Shown here: in pieces, positions 23,749 through 30,583 of the stretch | How positions within the stretch are numbered: the stretch's first letter is position 1 | Layout of the letters: each line of letters starts with the position of its first letter | NCBI GenBank assembly: GCA_021787395.1 | Contig: JAJYLZ010000019.1 | Span: 1 to 57,334, forward strand | Origin: Chloroflexota bacterium | Lineage (GTDB): Bacteria > Chloroflexota > Limnocylindria > Limnocylindrales > CSP1-4 | Length of the DNA: 57,334 nt | Reading direction: 5' to 3' | The notes under the pieces: generated by a model | The model's database searches: none | What the model was told of the DNA's origin: nothing | What the model saw: the letters and a program-made list of their open reading frames with translations, nothing else | Made by a program: the position numbers and the translations under genes

Positions 23749-26430
23749 GTGCCCCTCGAGGCGTACCGCCGGAAGCGCGACTTCGCGCGGACGCCCGAGC
23801 CCGCGCCCGCCGGGGACGGATCCGCCGCGCCGCCGGGCGAGCGCGACGTGGCCCCGTTCGCGGTCCGCCGCCGCTTCGTCGTCCAGCGCCACCGGGCCAC
23901 GCGCCTCCACTACGACCTGCGGCTCGAGGTCGGCGGCGTGCTCGTGTCGTGGGCCGTGCCCAAGGGCCCCTCGCTCGACCCCGACGCGAAGCGGATGGCG
24001 GTCCACGTCGAGGACCACCCGCTCGGCTACTTCGACTTCGAGGGCGTGATCCCCCGCGGCGAGTACGGCGCCGGCGACGTCATCGTCTGGGACTGGGGCA
24101 CCTGGGAGCCGGAGCGCGAGACGCCCGACCCCGGGGCGGCCCTGGCCGCGGGCGAGCTCAAGCTGCGGTTCCGGGGCGAGAAGCTGCGCGGCCGGGCGAC
24201 GATCGTCCGGACGGGCGGGTCGGAGCGGAGGCGCAGCGCGGGCGAGGAGGAGGCCGGCGACCCCTGGCTGCTGATCCACAAGCGGGACGCGGACGCCGTG
24301 GCGGGCTGGGACGCAGAGGACCACCCGGCCAGCGTCAAGACGGGCCGGACGAACGACGAGGTCAAGGCGGGCGAGCCGCCGAGGCTGCCGGCCACGCCCC
24401 CGGTCGGCGGCCTCGACCCCGACCTCTCGCTTGCCGTCCCGGCGCCGATGCCCCGCTTCGTGGAGCCGATGCTCGCGACCCCCGTCACGGCGGTGCCCTC
24501 GGGCGACGAGTGGCTCGTCGAGGTCAAGTGGGACGGCTACCGGACGCAGGTGCTGGTGCGGGACGGGCGGGCCGAGCTCCGCTCGCGCAACGGCGCGGAC
24601 GCGGGCGGCTGGTTCCCGCGGCTGCGCGGGCCGGCCGACTGGATCGACGCGGCCGAGGCGATCGTGGACGGCGAGGTCGTGGCGCTCGACGACGCGGGGC
24701 GGCCCGACTTCGGGCGGCTCCAGGAGCGGCTGGGCGACGCGTCGGGCGGCGTCGTCCTGGTGGCGTTCGACCTGCTGCACCTCGACGGGTACTCGCTGCT
24801 CGACGTCCCGCTCGAGGCGCGCAAGGCGCTGCTGGCCCACCGCCTCCGCCCCGACCCGCGGGTCCAGCTCTCGGCGCACGTGGAGGGCGGCGGGCCCGCG
24901 TTCTTCGACGCGGCGGTGCGGCACGGCCTCGAGGGCGTCGTGGCCAAGCGCCGGCGCTCCGCGTACCAGCCGGGGCGCCGGTCGGCCGACTGGGCCAAGC
25001 GCAAGGGCCGGCCCGGCCAGGAGCTGGTGGTGGGCGGCTGGACGCCCGTCTCGGGCAGCCACAGCGAGCTCGGCGCACTGGCGGTGGGCGTGTACGAGGG
25101 CGACGCGCTCCGGTTCGCGGGCATGGTCGGGTCCGGCTTCGACGCCCGGTCGCGCCGGGAGCTGCTGGCGCGCCTCGCCGGGCTCGAGACGGACACGCCG
25201 CCGTTCGACCCGCGGCCGGCGGCGGGCTCCCGAGGCCGCTGGGGCAGGGACCTCGCCGAGGTTCGCTGGGTGCGTCCGGAGCTGGTGATCCGCGTTGAGG
25301 CGGCGGGCTGGACGCGCGACGGCAGCGTGCGCCAGGCGGCGTACAAGGGGCTGCTCGACGACCGCCACCCGCGCGAGGTCGTGCGCGAGGCGACGCTGGA
25401 GGTCAGCGCCGAGCCGTCGGCACCGGCGACACCAACGTCAGCGAAGCCGGCGCCCGCGGCCGTCACCGCGGACGAACTGGCGGCCCTGGCGGCGATGACG
25501 CGCGACGGCGCCTGGCGGGTCGGCGGGCAGGAGCTCCGGCTGACCAACCTGGACAAGGTGCTGTTCCCCGCTCGCGAGGGGCCCGAGGAGCCGCCGGTCA
25601 CCAAGCGCGAGCTGATCGCCTACTTCGCGAGGATCGCCCCGGTCATGCTCCCCCACCTCGCCGGGCGCCCGCTCAACCTGCAGCGGTTCCCCGACGGCGC
25701 CGGCCGGCCCGGGTTCTGGCAGAAGCAGATCCCGCCGAGCGCGCCGGCCTGGCTGCCGCGCTGGCACGAGGCCGGGTTCGACGAGCGGGGCGGCCGAGCC
25801 GACCGCACGCCCAACGACCACCTCGTCGCCGACGGCGTGGCGGCGCTGTGCTGGCTGGCCAACCAGGCGGCGTTCGAGGTCCACGCCTGGACGTCCACCT
25901 GCGAGGACCCCTGGCGGCCCACCTACGCGCTGATCGACATCGACCCGGGCGCCGACACGACCTGGGAGGAGACGCTGGTGCTGGCCCGGCTCTACCGGAC
26001 GGCGCTGGCGCACCTGGGGGTGCGGGCCTACCCCAAGGTCACCGGCGCCCGCGGGCTGCACGCGTGGATCCCCGTCGAGCGCGGGCGCTACACGTTCGCC
26101 GAGACCAGCGCCTGGGTCGAGCGGCTGTCGCGGGCCGTGGGCGCGGCCGTGCCCGACCTCGTCTCCTGGGACTGGGCCAAGAAGGACCGCGGCGGCCGCG
26201 CACGGCTCGACTACACGCAGAACGCGGGGATCAAGACCCTGGTGGCGCCGTACGCGGTCCGGCCCCGGCCGGGCGGCCCGGTCTCGGCGCCGATCGCCTG
26301 GGGCGAGCTCGACGACCCCGGCCTCCGCCCCGACCGCTGGACGGTCCGCTCGGTCCTCGACCGCGTCGCCGCGCTGGGCGACCCGTGGGCCCTGCTGCCC
26401 GACGACCGGCAGGCGCTGCCGCCGCTGTGA
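23749..26430 (+). CDS. ligD: Multifunctional DNA ligase D (PE-ligase-polymerase)
   Basis: 893 residues with all three LigD activities. The 3'-phosphoesterase comes first (about 35-190: FVVQRHRATRLHYDLRLEVG, HPLGYFDFEGVIPRGEYGAG). Next is the ATP-dependent ligase (about 225-540) with nucleotidyl Lys260 in VEVKWDGYR, then AEAIVDGEVVALD, VAFDLLHLDG and LEGVVAKRR. The AEP primase/polymerase is last (about 590-890: LTNLDKVLFP, ALIDIDPGADTTWEE carrying the metal Asp pair, KVTGARGLHAWIP, LVSWDWAKKDR). The order PE-LIG-POL is that of Pseudomonas, not the POL-PE-LIG order of mycobacteria. Linkers are Pro/Ala-rich. GTG 23749 follows GGGAAGG. With ku it forms a complete two-component NHEJ system. Confidence 0.96.
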   Translation: MPLEAYRRKRDFARTPEPAPAGDGSAAPPGERDVAPFAVRRRFVVQRHRATRLHYDLRLEVGGVLVSWAVPKGPSLDPDAKRMAVHVEDHPLGYFDFEGVIPRGEYGAGDVIVWDWGTWEPERETPDPGAALAAGELKLRFRGEKLRGRATIVRTGGSERRRSAGEEEAGDPWLLIHKRDADAVAGWDAEDHPASVKTGRTNDEVKAGEPPRLPATPPVGGLDPDLSLAVPAPMPRFVEPMLATPVTAVPSGDEWLVEVKWDGYRTQVLVRDGRAELRSRNGADAGGWFPRLRGPADWIDAAEAIVDGEVVALDDAGRPDFGRLQERLGDASGGVVLVAFDLLHLDGYSLLDVPLEARKALLAHRLRPDPRVQLSAHVEGGGPAFFDAAVRHGLEGVVAKRRRSAYQPGRRSADWAKRKGRPGQELVVGGWTPVSGSHSELGALAVGVYEGDALRFAGMVGSGFDARSRRELLARLAGLETDTPPFDPRPAAGSRGRWGRDLAEVRWVRPELVIRVEAAGWTRDGSVRQAAYKGLLDDRHPREVVREATLEVSAEPSAPATPTSAKPAPAAVTADELAALAAMTRDGAWRVGGQELRLTNLDKVLFPAREGPEEPPVTKRELIAYFARIAPVMLPHLAGRPLNLQRFPDGAGRPGFWQKQIPPSAPAWLPRWHEAGFDERGGRADRTPNDHLVADGVAALCWLANQAAFEVHAWTSTCEDPWRPTYALIDIDPGADTTWEETLVLARLYRTALAHLGVRAYPKVTGARGLHAWIPVERGRYTFAETSAWVERLSRAVGAAVPDLVSWDWAKKDRGGRARLDYTQNAGIKTLVAPYAVRPRPGGPVSAPIAWGELDDPGLRPDRWTVRSVLDRVAALGDPWALLPDDRQALPPL

Positions 26431-26457
26431 CCGGGGCCGCCTCCGGCCGATCGTCCA

Positions 26458-26550
26458 GGCCAGCCTCCGGCCAGTCGTCAGGCAGCTCGTCGGGCGGCGG
26501 CCCTTGACGGGACGGCCGGCCCGGACTACACCGAGGGCCGGAGGCTGGCC
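26458..26550. repeat. Perfect 15-bp inverted repeat downstream of ligD
   Basis: GGCCAGCCTCCGGCC at 26458-26472 is exactly matched in reverse complement by GGCCGGAGGCTGGCC at 26536-26550, 63 bp apart. A partial direct copy (GCCTCCGGCC) lies at 26439-26448. The right arm ends 2 bp before the ATG at 26553. It could fold the 5' region of the next mRNA, or terminate ligD transcripts. Confidence 0.6.
26504..26532 (+). promoter_or_regulatory. Candidate promoter inside the inverted repeat
   Basis: TTGACG (26504-26509), 17 bp, TACACC (26527-26532). The -35 is good, the -10 only fair. It would start transcription within about 15 bp of the ATG at 26553, so only the right arm of the inverted repeat would be in the mRNA. 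Confidence 0.4.
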
Positions 26551-26552
26551 GA

Positions 26553-26876
26553 ATGGATCTGCGCGGCGCGCTACAAGGTCGGCTCGGGAACCGTGAACCC
26601 GCAGCCGTGGTGGTCCGCGAGTACGGGCGCGACAGCGTGCTCGTCTGGGCGAACCTGCTGCTGGCGCCGCTGTTCGCGGCCCTGGGCCTGCGGGTTGGGC
26701 TGCAGTCGGAGGAGCGGCTCGCGGCGCGCATCGAGGCCGACGCGGCGGCGATGCGGAAGCGCGGCTACCTGGTCGCCTCGACGGAGACGTTCTCGCTGCC
26801 GGTCATCGGAGCGCCGGGCCGGGCTGCCAGCTGGTACCGCGTCACCTACGAGCGCGGCGCCACCGACCGCGGCTGA
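26553..26876 (+). CDS. Small hypothetical protein with one hydrophobic segment
   Basis: 107 residues, unrecognised. A hydrophobic stretch at about 30-48 (VLVWANLLLAPLFAALGL) could be a single membrane anchor or a buried helix. After it comes a charged helix (SEERLAARIEADAAAMRKRGY) and a short beta region ending WYRVTYERG. The second half resembles small 'xxDAxxLAxxGYxxVSxS...RVTYE' proteins common in Chloroflexi and actinobacteria. The start is uncertain: ATG 26553 or a later GTG; the first 20 residues look less protein-like. It stands alone after ligD. Confidence 0.55.
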   Translation: MDLRGALQGRLGNREPAAVVVREYGRDSVLVWANLLLAPLFAALGLRVGLQSEERLAARIEADAAAMRKRGYLVASTETFSLPVIGAPGRAASWYRVTYERGATDRG

Positions 26877-26991
26877 CGACGGGCTCCTGGCCCGCGCTCC
26901 CCGTGCGGGTCTCCGAACGAGGCGGGGCGCAACGGCCAGAGGGCATCGGCCCGGCCGACCCATCGGGCGGGCCGCGGTTGACATCCACCCG

Positions 26992-26997
26992 TAGGAT
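26992..26997 (+). promoter_or_regulatory. -10-like TAGGAT for a leaderless start
   Basis: TAGGAT lies exactly 6 nt before an ATG (27004), the layout of leaderless promoters in high-GC bacteria. A perfect TTGACA at 26978-26983 is only 8 bp away, too close to be its -35. Confidence 0.45.
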
Positions 26998-27003
26998 CCC
27001 GTC

Positions 27004-27039
27004 ATGCGTCCCCACGTCAACGGCTGGCCGTGCCCGTGA
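27004..27039 (+). CDS. Putative 11-residue leader peptide (MRPHVNGWPCP)
   Basis: A short open frame starting 6 nt after a TAGGAT element. Its TGA stop (27037-27039) overlaps the GTG at 27036 of the following oxidase gene as GTGA, so ribosomes finishing the leader could restart on the oxidase, which has no ribosome-binding site of its own. The peptide contains one Cys, one Trp and two Pro-containing pairs; attenuation by starvation is not obvious. It may be chance in a region this short. Confidence 0.35.
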   Translation: MRPHVNGWPCP

Positions 27040-28403
27040 ACGCGGCGTCGATCCAGGCCTTCTCGACGTCCCTCGGCGGGCGGGTGTTCTCGCCTGACCA
27101 CCCCCAGTTCAACACGATGGCCGGCGTGCACCAGCTGGCCGTGACCGGACGGCCCGCCCTGGTGGCACGCCCGGGCAGCCCCGGCGACGTGGCGCGCGCG
27201 ATCGCGTTCGCCCGCGAGCACGCACTCGAGATCGCGGTGCGGTGCGGGGGGCACAGCGTCGCCGGCCACTCCACCGGCGACGGCGTGCTGGTGATCGACC
27301 TCCGCGACTTCCGCGGGCTCCAGGTCGAGCCGGGCGGGCGACGACTGCGCGCCGGCGCGGGCCTGACGGCCGGCGAGGTGGCGGCGGCGGCGCACGGGCA
27401 CGGCATGACCGTCCCCTTCGGCGACACCGCATCGGTGGGCATCGCGGGTATCACGCTCGGGGGCGGAATCGGCTACCTGACCCGCAAGGTGGGCATGACG
27501 ATCGACCACCTGGTGTCGGTCGAGCTCGTCACGGCCGACGGGCGCCTGGTCACCGCGTCCGCCGAGTCGGAGCCCGAGCTGTTCTGGGCGGTCCGGGGCG
27601 GCGGCGGCAACTTCGGCGTCGTGACGTCGTTCGAGTACCGCCTCGTGGACGCCGGGCTGGTGTACGGCGGCTGCCTGCTGCTGCCCGCCACGTGGAACGT
27701 GCTGCGCGGCATCGCCCCGCTGGCGGCGGCGGCCCCCGAGGACCTCACGGTCATCGCCGACTACATGCCCGCCCCGCCGGCGCCGTTCGTGCCCGAGGCG
27801 ATGGTCGGCCAGCCGGTCGTCGCGCTGCTCGGCGTGTTCAGCGGCGACCTCGCGAGGGGCGAGGCCGCCTGGGCGCCGTTCCGGGCCCTCGCCAAGCCGA
27901 TCGCGGACCTCGTGGGCCCGATGCCGTACCCGGCCGTGTACCGCTTCACCGAGAGCGCGTCGCTGCCGGGCCCGGCCGTCAACCGCGGAATCCTGCTCGA
28001 GGCCATCGACGACGGCGTCGTGGAGACGCTGCGCGACGCGTACGCCTCGTCGCCCGGCGTGATGACGCTGCTCCAGATCCGGGTCGTCGGGGGCGCGATG
28101 GCCCGGGTGCCCGCCGACGCCACCGCGTTCGCCCACCGGCAGGCGCCGGTGGCCGTCCTCGCGCTGACCAGGGCCGAGTCCGCCGAAGCCATGCCGGCTG
28201 CCACGGCGTGGGCCGACGGCGTGCTCGCGCGGCTCCGCTCCAGGGGCGTCGGCGCCTACTCGAACTTCCTCGAGGACGAGGGCGAGGCGCGCGTCCGCGA
28301 GGCCTATCCGCACAGCACCTACCGACGGCTCGCGGCGGCCAAGGCCGTCTGGGACCCGGAGAACGTGTTCCGGCGCAACCACAACATCCGCCCCGCGGTC
28401 TGA
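27036..28403 (+). CDS. FAD-linked oxidase of the berberine-bridge/VAO type
   Basis: About 455 residues: FAD_binding_4 domain first (ALVARPGSPGDVARAIAFARE; RCGGHSVAGHSTGDGVLVIDL), then the substrate domain, and a C-terminal BBE motif (WDPENVFRRNHNI). The His in GGHS (about residue 73) is the usual site of 8-alpha-N-histidyl FAD attachment. The second, cysteinyl attachment of bicovalent BBE enzymes is missing: the segment where that Cys would sit reads SVGIAGITLGGGIGYL with none. So a monocovalent oxidase or dehydrogenase of sugars, alcohols or aromatic compounds is likely; the substrate is unknown. No signal peptide. GTG 27036 is used for its overlap with the leader stop; GTG 27030 in the same frame is equally possible. 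Confidence 0.87.
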   Translation: MNAASIQAFSTSLGGRVFSPDHPQFNTMAGVHQLAVTGRPALVARPGSPGDVARAIAFAREHALEIAVRCGGHSVAGHSTGDGVLVIDLRDFRGLQVEPGGRRLRAGAGLTAGEVAAAAHGHGMTVPFGDTASVGIAGITLGGGIGYLTRKVGMTIDHLVSVELVTADGRLVTASAESEPELFWAVRGGGGNFGVVTSFEYRLVDAGLVYGGCLLLPATWNVLRGIAPLAAAAPEDLTVIADYMPAPPAPFVPEAMVGQPVVALLGVFSGDLARGEAAWAPFRALAKPIADLVGPMPYPAVYRFTESASLPGPAVNRGILLEAIDDGVVETLRDAYASSPGVMTLLQIRVVGGAMARVPADATAFAHRQAPVAVLALTRAESAEAMPAATAWADGVLARLRSRGVGAYSNFLEDEGEARVREAYPHSTYRRLAAAKAVWDPENVFRRNHNIRPAV

Positions 28404-28440
28404 GCGTCGGCACCCGGCCGCCGGAGTCCGCGGCGCCGGC

Positions 28441-30006
28441 CTACCCTGCCGCGATCTCCCGCTTGCGGCGCTCGATGAACGCGTCCAGCGCCTCCGCCCG
28501 CCCGGGGTCGAGCGGCGGCGGCTCGTACTCCGCCAGCAGCTGCCTCCAGATGCGGTTCGCGCGCTCGGTCGCCGTCCGGCCGCCGTCCTCCTGCCACGCC
28601 TCGAAGGTGCGCCAGTCGGACAGCATCGGCCGGTAGAAGGCGGTCTCGAACCGCTCGATCGTGTGCGCCGCGCCGAAGAAGTGGCCGCCCGGCCCGACCT
28701 CGGCGATCGCGTCGAGGCCCAGGGCGTCGTCGTCCACGGCGACGGGCCGGCACAGCTCGGCGGTCTGCTGGAGCAGCTCCGCGTCGAGGACCAGCTTCTC
28801 GAACGAGGCCGTCAGCCCGCCCTCGAGCCAGCCGGCGCCCTGGTACAGCAGGCTGGCCCCTCCGGCGAGGGCGCCCCAGACCGACATCGTGCCCTCGTAC
28901 GCCGCCTGGGCGTCCACCACCGGCGACGCGGTGACGTTGGACGTCCGCCACGGCAGGCGGACGCGGCGGGCCAGCTGCCCCGTGGCGAGCTGGGCCTTGA
29001 CGTACTCCGGCGTGCCGAACGCCGGCGAGCCCGTGCGCATGTCCACGTTCGAGGTGAAGCCGCCGTACACCATCGGCGCGCCCGGGCGGACGAGCTGGGC
29101 GAGCGCCACCAGGAACAGCGCCTCCGCGTGCTGCTGCGCGAGGGCCCCGGCGAGGGTGGCTGGCGTCATCGCCCCGGCCAGCGTGAACGGCGTGGCCACG
29201 ACGGGCTGGCCGTGCTCGGCCATCGCGATCAGGCCCTCGGACATCGGGCCGTCGAGGCGGAGCGGCGAGTTGGTGTTGACGATCGTCATCAGGGCGGGCT
29301 GCCGGGCCAGGTCCTCGCGGTCAACGCCGAGCGTGAGGCAGGCCACCTCGACCGCGTCCTCGACGGGGCCGCGGCCGAGCGCGCTGCACTGCCACGGCTT
29401 GTCGAGCAGCGTGGCGAGCGACCGGTAGAGGTCGAGGTGGCGGGTCTCGGGCGGCAGGTCGAGCGCCTCCAGCGGCCCGCCGCCCTCCTGGTGGATCACG
29501 TCGAGGGCGCCGACGACCCGGATGAAGTCCTCGAGGTCGCGCTGCGTCCCCGGCCGCCGGCCGCGGTCGAGGTCGCTCACGAACGCCGGCCCGCCGACCG
29601 AGGCGAACACCAGGTGCCGGTCGCCGAAGACGAGGCCCCGCCCGGGGTTGCGGGCGCGGATCTCGAAGCGGGCCGGGGCGAGCGCGAGGAGCGCCTCGAC
29701 GTGCGCGGGGTCGAGCCGGACGCGCCCCGCGGCGGCGCGGGCGCCTGACTCGCGGGCGACACTGACGCCGGCCCGCTCGAACCGGTCGAGGGCGCCGGCG
29801 CCGAGCACCTCCATGCCGACGTCGCGCAGGATCCTCAGCCCGGCCCGGTGGATGGCCTCGACCTGGTCGGCGGACAGGACCTCCAGGGGCGTGAACGGGT
29901 TGACCACCGGGCGCCACGGCAGTCTGGGGACGCCGCCGGCTCGCCGCCGCTCGCCGCGAGCGCGGTGCAGCGACGCGGAGGGCGCCGACTCGAGTGGATC
30001 GGGCAT
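28441..30006 (-). CDS. MttB-family (non-pyrrolysine) trimethylamine-type methyltransferase
   Basis: 521 residues matching the MttB superfamily: NPFTPLEVLSADQVEAIHRAGLRILRDVG at the start (given here as a family landmark), GDRHLVFASVGGPAFVSDLD, LMTIVNTNSPLRLDGPM, FTLAGAMTPATLAGALAQQ and the late GHFFGAAHTIERF. It has no in-frame UAG, so it is of the non-pyrrolysine kind, whose studied members demethylate glycine betaine, proline betaine or carnitine using a corrinoid protein. No corrinoid protein (MtbC-like) or corrinoid methyltransferase is adjacent. It is divergent from a dimethylglycine/sarcosine-type dehydrogenase, which fits betaine or methylamine breakdown. ATG 30006 was chosen; TATCGT 7 nt upstream on this strand suggests a leaderless mRNA. 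The substrate is inference. Confidence 0.85.
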   Translation of the reverse strand: MPDPLESAPSASLHRARGERRRAGGVPRLPWRPVVNPFTPLEVLSADQVEAIHRAGLRILRDVGMEVLGAGALDRFERAGVSVARESGARAAAGRVRLDPAHVEALLALAPARFEIRARNPGRGLVFGDRHLVFASVGGPAFVSDLDRGRRPGTQRDLEDFIRVVGALDVIHQEGGGPLEALDLPPETRHLDLYRSLATLLDKPWQCSALGRGPVEDAVEVACLTLGVDREDLARQPALMTIVNTNSPLRLDGPMSEGLIAMAEHGQPVVATPFTLAGAMTPATLAGALAQQHAEALFLVALAQLVRPGAPMVYGGFTSNVDMRTGSPAFGTPEYVKAQLATGQLARRVRLPWRTSNVTASPVVDAQAAYEGTMSVWGALAGGASLLYQGAGWLEGGLTASFEKLVLDAELLQQTAELCRPVAVDDDALGLDAIAEVGPGGHFFGAAHTIERFETAFYRPMLSDWRTFEAWQEDGGRTATERANRIWRQLLAEYEPPPLDPGRAEALDAFIERRKREIAAG

Positions 30007-30220
30007 GCCCGGAACGATACGCGGCCGGAGCCGGCGCCAGGTCGCCGGACCCAACGCCGGATCGCTCGCGGGCGACCGGCGCGCCCGCCCGGGAACGCCG
30101 CCGCGTGCAAGGGTGCCCGCCGACGCGTGAGGCGGCCCGACCCCGGGGCGCCGCCAGGGCCCGGAATGCCGCCCGACTCCGGGCCCCCTTCGACCGGACC
30201 ACCGCTGAGTGCCAGACAGT

Positions 30221-30395
30221 CAAAGGACGACTACTCGTCGGGGGCAGGACGCAGCCGAGGTCATCCGCGGGCGATTGCCGGGCGGCCATCGCTGCCAAAC
30301 CCGCAGGGTTGCGACTACCTGGCAGCGAATTGGGGCGCCGACGCCCGCTGCGGGACCGAGACGACCGGTCCACGGCGACGACTAGTCGTCCTTTG
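30221..30395. repeat. Paired 20-bp palindromic repeats in inverted orientation
   Basis: CAAAGGACGACTACTCGTCG at 30221-30240 is repeated in reverse complement at 30376-30395 with 19 of 20 matches. The right copy contains a perfect 14-bp palindrome, GACGACTAGTCGTC (30377-30390); the left has the same palindrome with one mismatched pair. They lie in the 577-bp divergent gap between the methyltransferase and dehydrogenase genes. Possible readings: two operators for one dimeric regulator, or the ends of a 175-bp MITE-like insert. No target duplication is visible at the outer edges. Confidence 0.7.
30290..30327. repeat. Interrupted hairpin between the paired palindromes
   Basis: Outer stem CGCTGCCA (30290-30297) / TGGCAGCG (30320-30327), inner stem AACCC (30298-30302) / GGGTT (30306-30310) with a GCA loop and a 9-nt bulge on the right side. 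All pairs are perfect. It sits roughly in the middle of the 30221-30395 element. Confidence 0.55.
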
Positions 30396-30400
30396 TCTAG

Positions 30401-30502
30401 GTGGCGGACGGGAGGGGCGGACGGGCGGGGCAGCGTGGCGGACGGGAGGGGCAGCGTGGCCGGCGCGGGGCAGCGTGGCCGGCGCGGGGCGGACGTGCGG
30501 GG
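30401..30502 (+). repeat. Degenerate tandem repeat (19-21 bp units)
   Basis: Units beginning CAGCGTGGC: 30431-30451 (21 bp), 30452-30470 and 30471-30489. The last two are identical 19-bp copies (CAGCGTGGCCGGCGCGGGG). Flanking GGCGGACGGG units at 30401-30430 and 30490-30502 are related. It is strongly purine-skewed and G-rich on the plus strand, upstream of the dehydrogenase promoter. Confidence 0.7.
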
Positions 30503-30544
30503 CGTCGGCGCTGGCGCCACAGCCTGGCACAGCCGAGCGTGCAG

Positions 30545-30575
30545 TTGGCGGGCGTGCGGGTGCCGCCCCCATAAT
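30545..30575 (+). promoter_or_regulatory. Candidate promoter of the dehydrogenase gene
   Basis: CATAAT (30570-30575) lies 8 nt before the ATG at 30584, with TTGGCG (30545-30550) 19 bp further up. There is no ribosome-binding site between -10 and ATG, so the mRNA would be leaderless. Confidence 0.5.
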
Positions 30576-30583
30576 CGCCCGCC

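Noticed and set aside
26978-26983. A perfect TTGACA as -35 for the flavin oxidase
   Set aside because: The TAGGAT element is only 8 bp downstream and nothing -10-like sits 16-18 bp away.
28441-30006. Pyrrolysine-containing trimethylamine methyltransferase
   Set aside because: The frame has no in-frame UAG and reads through without a break, so it belongs to the non-pyrrolysine members.
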